From contig NZ_JADEWN010000004.1 in NCBI RefSeq assembly GCF_015207655.1, forward strand, positions 1 to 64,000: a stretch of DNA of 64,000 nucleotides, given 5' to 3'. Within the stretch, counting starts at the first letter, position 1, and every line of letters begins with the position of its first letter. Of this stretch, positions 62,041 to 64,000 are shown piece after piece. Source of the stretch: Gloeocapsopsis crepidinum LEGE 06123. GTDB taxonomy: Bacteria > Cyanobacteriota > Cyanobacteriia > Cyanobacteriales > Chroococcidiopsidaceae. Made by a program: the position numbers and the translations under genes. The notes beneath the pieces were generated by a model that saw nothing but the letters and a program-made list of their open reading frames with translations, ran no database searches and had not been told where the DNA came from.

Positions 62041-63627
62041 CTAATTAATCGTCACAGTTAAACTACTGGGATCGCCGAAATTACCATTTAAGATGACACC
62101 ACGTTTATTAGCGTGAAGATGACGCAGGATTTTGTAAATTGTCTCAATTTGGTCAGTTGCTTGAGCCTTTTCTGCTAGTTCTGCGATTGAAAGCGATCGA
62201 CTGTCGTCTTCGAGAACTTGTAATATACGTTTTTGTAAATCCAAGACCGCAGCAGCAGCTTTTTTGCCAGCTTCAACGCCTGGTTGATGATACGCATTAA
62301 CATTGACGAGAGAACCATACAAACCAACAGCGCGATCGTACAGTGCAATTAGTGCTCCTACCGTGCGCGGATTGACTTGCGGGATCGTTACAGTAATTGA
62401 GTCGCGATGGTTATCATACAAGGCTTGGCGGGTTCCTTGCAGAAATCCTGATAAGTAATCACCGGATGTTGTTCCTGGTTCTAATTCTGGGGAACCATAC
62501 TGACGATCTTCTAAAACTTCAATAAAGGTGGCAAAGAAATTCGGTACACCTTCGCGTAACTGCTGCACGTAGGCGTGTTGATCGGTTGATCCCTTGTTGC
62601 CATAAACCGCAATTCCTTGATTGACAACATTGCCATCCAAGTCTTTTTCCTTACCCAGCGATTCCATCACTAACTGTTGCAAGTAGCGGCTAAATAAAAG
62701 TAAGCTATCTTTGTAAGGTAGGATTACCATATCTTTTTCACCGCGTCCGTTACCAGCATAGTACCAACTTAGTGCAAGTAAAGCCGCTGGATTCTGTTTA
62801 ATATCGGGTACGCGAGTGGCATCATCCATCTCCTTAGCCCCAGCTAGCATTGCCTGAATATCAATTCCCTGTAAAGCAGCAGGTAGCAAGCCAACAGATG
62901 ACATTTCCGAGGTACGTCCGCCTACCCAGTCGAACATAGGAAAGGTTGCTAACCATTTTTCAGATTTCGCAAGTTGGTCTAATTTGCTATCAGGAGTTGT
63001 AATGGCGATCGCATACTGCGAAAAATCTAGATTTTGCCCTGCATAAACTCTTTTAACTTCGAGCATTCCATTACGCGGTTCTGGTGTTCCACCTGATTTA
63101 GAAATCACAATCACCAATGTACTTGATAGGCGGTTGCGTAAGCGTGTTAGAACGCGGTCAATTCCTGCAGGATCGGAGTTGTCAATAAAATGAATTCCCA
63201 GAGGTGGAAAATCTGGGGCGAGGGCTTCAGCGACAAATTGTGGTCCTAATGCCGAACCACCAATACCAATTGAGAGAATATCGGTAAATCGCGGGGCTTG
63301 TGGCGGGTGGATTGCACCGGTGAGGATTTTTTTTGTAAAAGCTTCGATTTGCTCAATCGTTTGCGTAATATCTTGTTTGATTTCTGGAGTTGGAGCAAGA
63401 TCGGGATTACGCAACCAGTAATGACCTACCATCCGATCTTCATCAGGATTAGCGATCGCGCCTTCCTCTAAAGCCGCCATATCTTGAAACGCTTTTTCAA
63501 ACTTGGGTTGCAATTGCACTACAAAGGCATCATCAAAGCTCATGCGACTGATATCTAAATAAAATCCCAAACCTTCGTGGTAATAAAGCCAGTCTTGGTA
63601 ACGTTGCCACAGTGTTGCAGCGTTCAT
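62041..63627 (-). CDS. pgi: Glucose-6-phosphate isomerase
   Basis: Interconverts glucose-6-phosphate and fructose-6-phosphate. From ATG at 63627 it is 528 residues, the usual length for the cyanobacterial enzyme; an in-frame ATG at 63657 would add ten residues. Family motifs are [46 protein letters not shown] and [13 protein letters not shown], with catalytic Glu and Lys, and a C-terminal GQxxGxx-free region normal for this subtype. Upstream lies an unassigned 340-base stretch. Confidence 0.95.
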   Translation of the reverse strand: MNAATLWQRYQDWLYYHEGLGFYLDISRMSFDDAFVVQLQPKFEKAFQDMAALEEGAIANPDEDRMVGHYWLRNPDLAPTPEIKQDITQTIEQIEAFTKKILTGAIHPPQAPRFTDILSIGIGGSALGPQFVAEALAPDFPPLGIHFIDNSDPAGIDRVLTRLRNRLSSTLVIVISKSGGTPEPRNGMLEVKRVYAGQNLDFSQYAIAITTPDSKLDQLAKSEKWLATFPMFDWVGGRTSEMSSVGLLPAALQGIDIQAMLAGAKEMDDATRVPDIKQNPAALLALSWYYAGNGRGEKDMVILPYKDSLLLFSRYLQQLVMESLGKEKDLDGNVVNQGIAVYGNKGSTDQHAYVQQLREGVPNFFATFIEVLEDRQYGSPELEPGTTSGDYLSGFLQGTRQALYDNHRDSITVTIPQVNPRTVGALIALYDRAVGLYGSLVNVNAYHQPGVEAGKKAAAAVLDLQKRILQVLEDDSRSLSIAELAEKAQATDQIETIYKILRHLHANKRGVILNGNFGDPSSLTVTIN

Positions 63628-63717
63628 AGAAAATCTCAACTTACTCGTTATCATCACACCAGTTTAATTTAAGTGTTCAACTATAAACGTTCAGCCCTCT
63701 ACAGTGAGATTGTTCAT

Positions 63718-63828
63718 ATGCGTCGGCAATGTGCTGTAGAATTCACTTTTAAAGAGGTCAAGGGAAGAACTCGAATCCGTAGAGATAGGAATGCTGCTGA
63801 AGGTATATTAAGAATCAAGATGAATTGA
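63718..63828 (+). CDS. Possible 36-codon reading frame, uncertain
   Basis: ATG at 63718 to TGA at 63826 gives a very basic 36-residue sequence (RRQCAVEFTFKEVKGRTRIR...). No recognised family, and no ribosome site; the frame may be chance or a degraded fragment. Reported only because this 340-base spacer between pgi and the window end has no other support. Confidence 0.2.
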   Translation: MRRQCAVEFTFKEVKGRTRIRRDRNAAEGILRIKMN

Positions 63829-63928
63829 ACACTATTTTCTCTGACCAAAGGTCTACGTCAAAGTTCTCTGACCTCCGAACCGTAGGTCTAGCGGCACGTC
63901 CTCTGATCCCTCTTCATATCACCACACA

Positions 63929-64000
63929 GTGACTATTACTGAAGTATATGATCCAAAATTTATCAGGTTGGGTTGGTTATCTGATTTTCTTAATCATCTC
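63929..64000 (+). CDS. Possible gene start at the window edge (partial)
   Basis: GTG at 63929 opens a frame of 24 codons to the edge (VTITEVYDPKFIRLGWLSDF...). Composition looks coding, but the protein cannot be identified from this, and no ribosome site is clear. It lies 300 bases from the pgi start and is divergent from it. Confidence 0.3.
   Translation, partial: MTITEVYDPKFIRLGWLSDFLNHL

Overview
The window looks like a piece of a cyanobacterial chromosome. It encodes the PSII subunit PsbQ (CyanoQ), a high-light-inducible protein (HLIP), an aa3 cytochrome oxidase locus and several cyanobacteria-only small proteins, and it is peppered with the HIP1 palindrome GCGATCGC. Gene density is ordinary, base composition is moderately AT-rich, and there is no rRNA or tRNA gene that I can recognise. 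The genus cannot be fixed from this sequence alone.

Layout. 0-17.6 kb is mostly housekeeping: the edge of an IS982-family element, a tiny Mo-nitrogenase C-terminal-domain protein, ribonuclease Z, a SpoIID/LytB-like secreted protein, DUF29, a P-type copper ATPase - tmk - holB block on the minus strand, an FHA protein, an FKBP isomerase, a phasin-like protein, a DAO-family oxidoreductase, psbQ, a DCC thiol oxidoreductase, and a pirin / double-ABM / VOC gene set. 17.6-19.6 kb is a gene graveyard: a TMEM175-like remnant, an RTX-type remnant and a truncated IS982 copy that repeats the window's left edge in inverted orientation. 19.7-26 kb holds an RCK-pore-RCK ion-channel-like protein, an EamA transporter, a ferredoxin/metallo-beta-lactamase fusion, alanine dehydrogenase and a 57-residue HLIP gene with a good promoter.

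26.8-36.7 kb is a respiratory module. A PAS-CRP/NtcA-like regulator converges on ctaC-ctaD-ctaE (minus strand). Divergent from these run ctaA and ctaB (heme A/O synthesis), followed by a two-gene ABC-2 exporter and a small secreted protein. 37.7-48.5 kb is a polysaccharide assembly and export cluster: four family-2 and one family-4 glycosyltransferases, a UDP-galactopyranose-mutase-like flavoprotein, a Wzm/Wzt ABC exporter with a C-terminal cargo domain, and a GT-C-like membrane protein.

48.5-64 kb is mixed: sbcC, a small repeat-rich lipoprotein, a PiuC-type dioxygenase, a Uma2 nuclease, cupins, a large phosphodiesterase whose stop codon lies inside a dispersed palindromic repeat, arfB, an SDR, a kinase with a C-terminal membrane domain, sfsA and pgi.

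Most interesting for follow-up: the RCK-pore-RCK protein with an unorthodox filter; the PAS-CRP regulator beside the oxidase genes; dispersed repeats that write the C-termini of unrelated genes; the pirin/ABM-ABM/VOC set behind a long AT-rich leader; and the remnants around the truncated IS. I did not find a convincing CRISPR array, toxin-antitoxin pair or phage-defence island. No wholly new system can be claimed from sequence alone.
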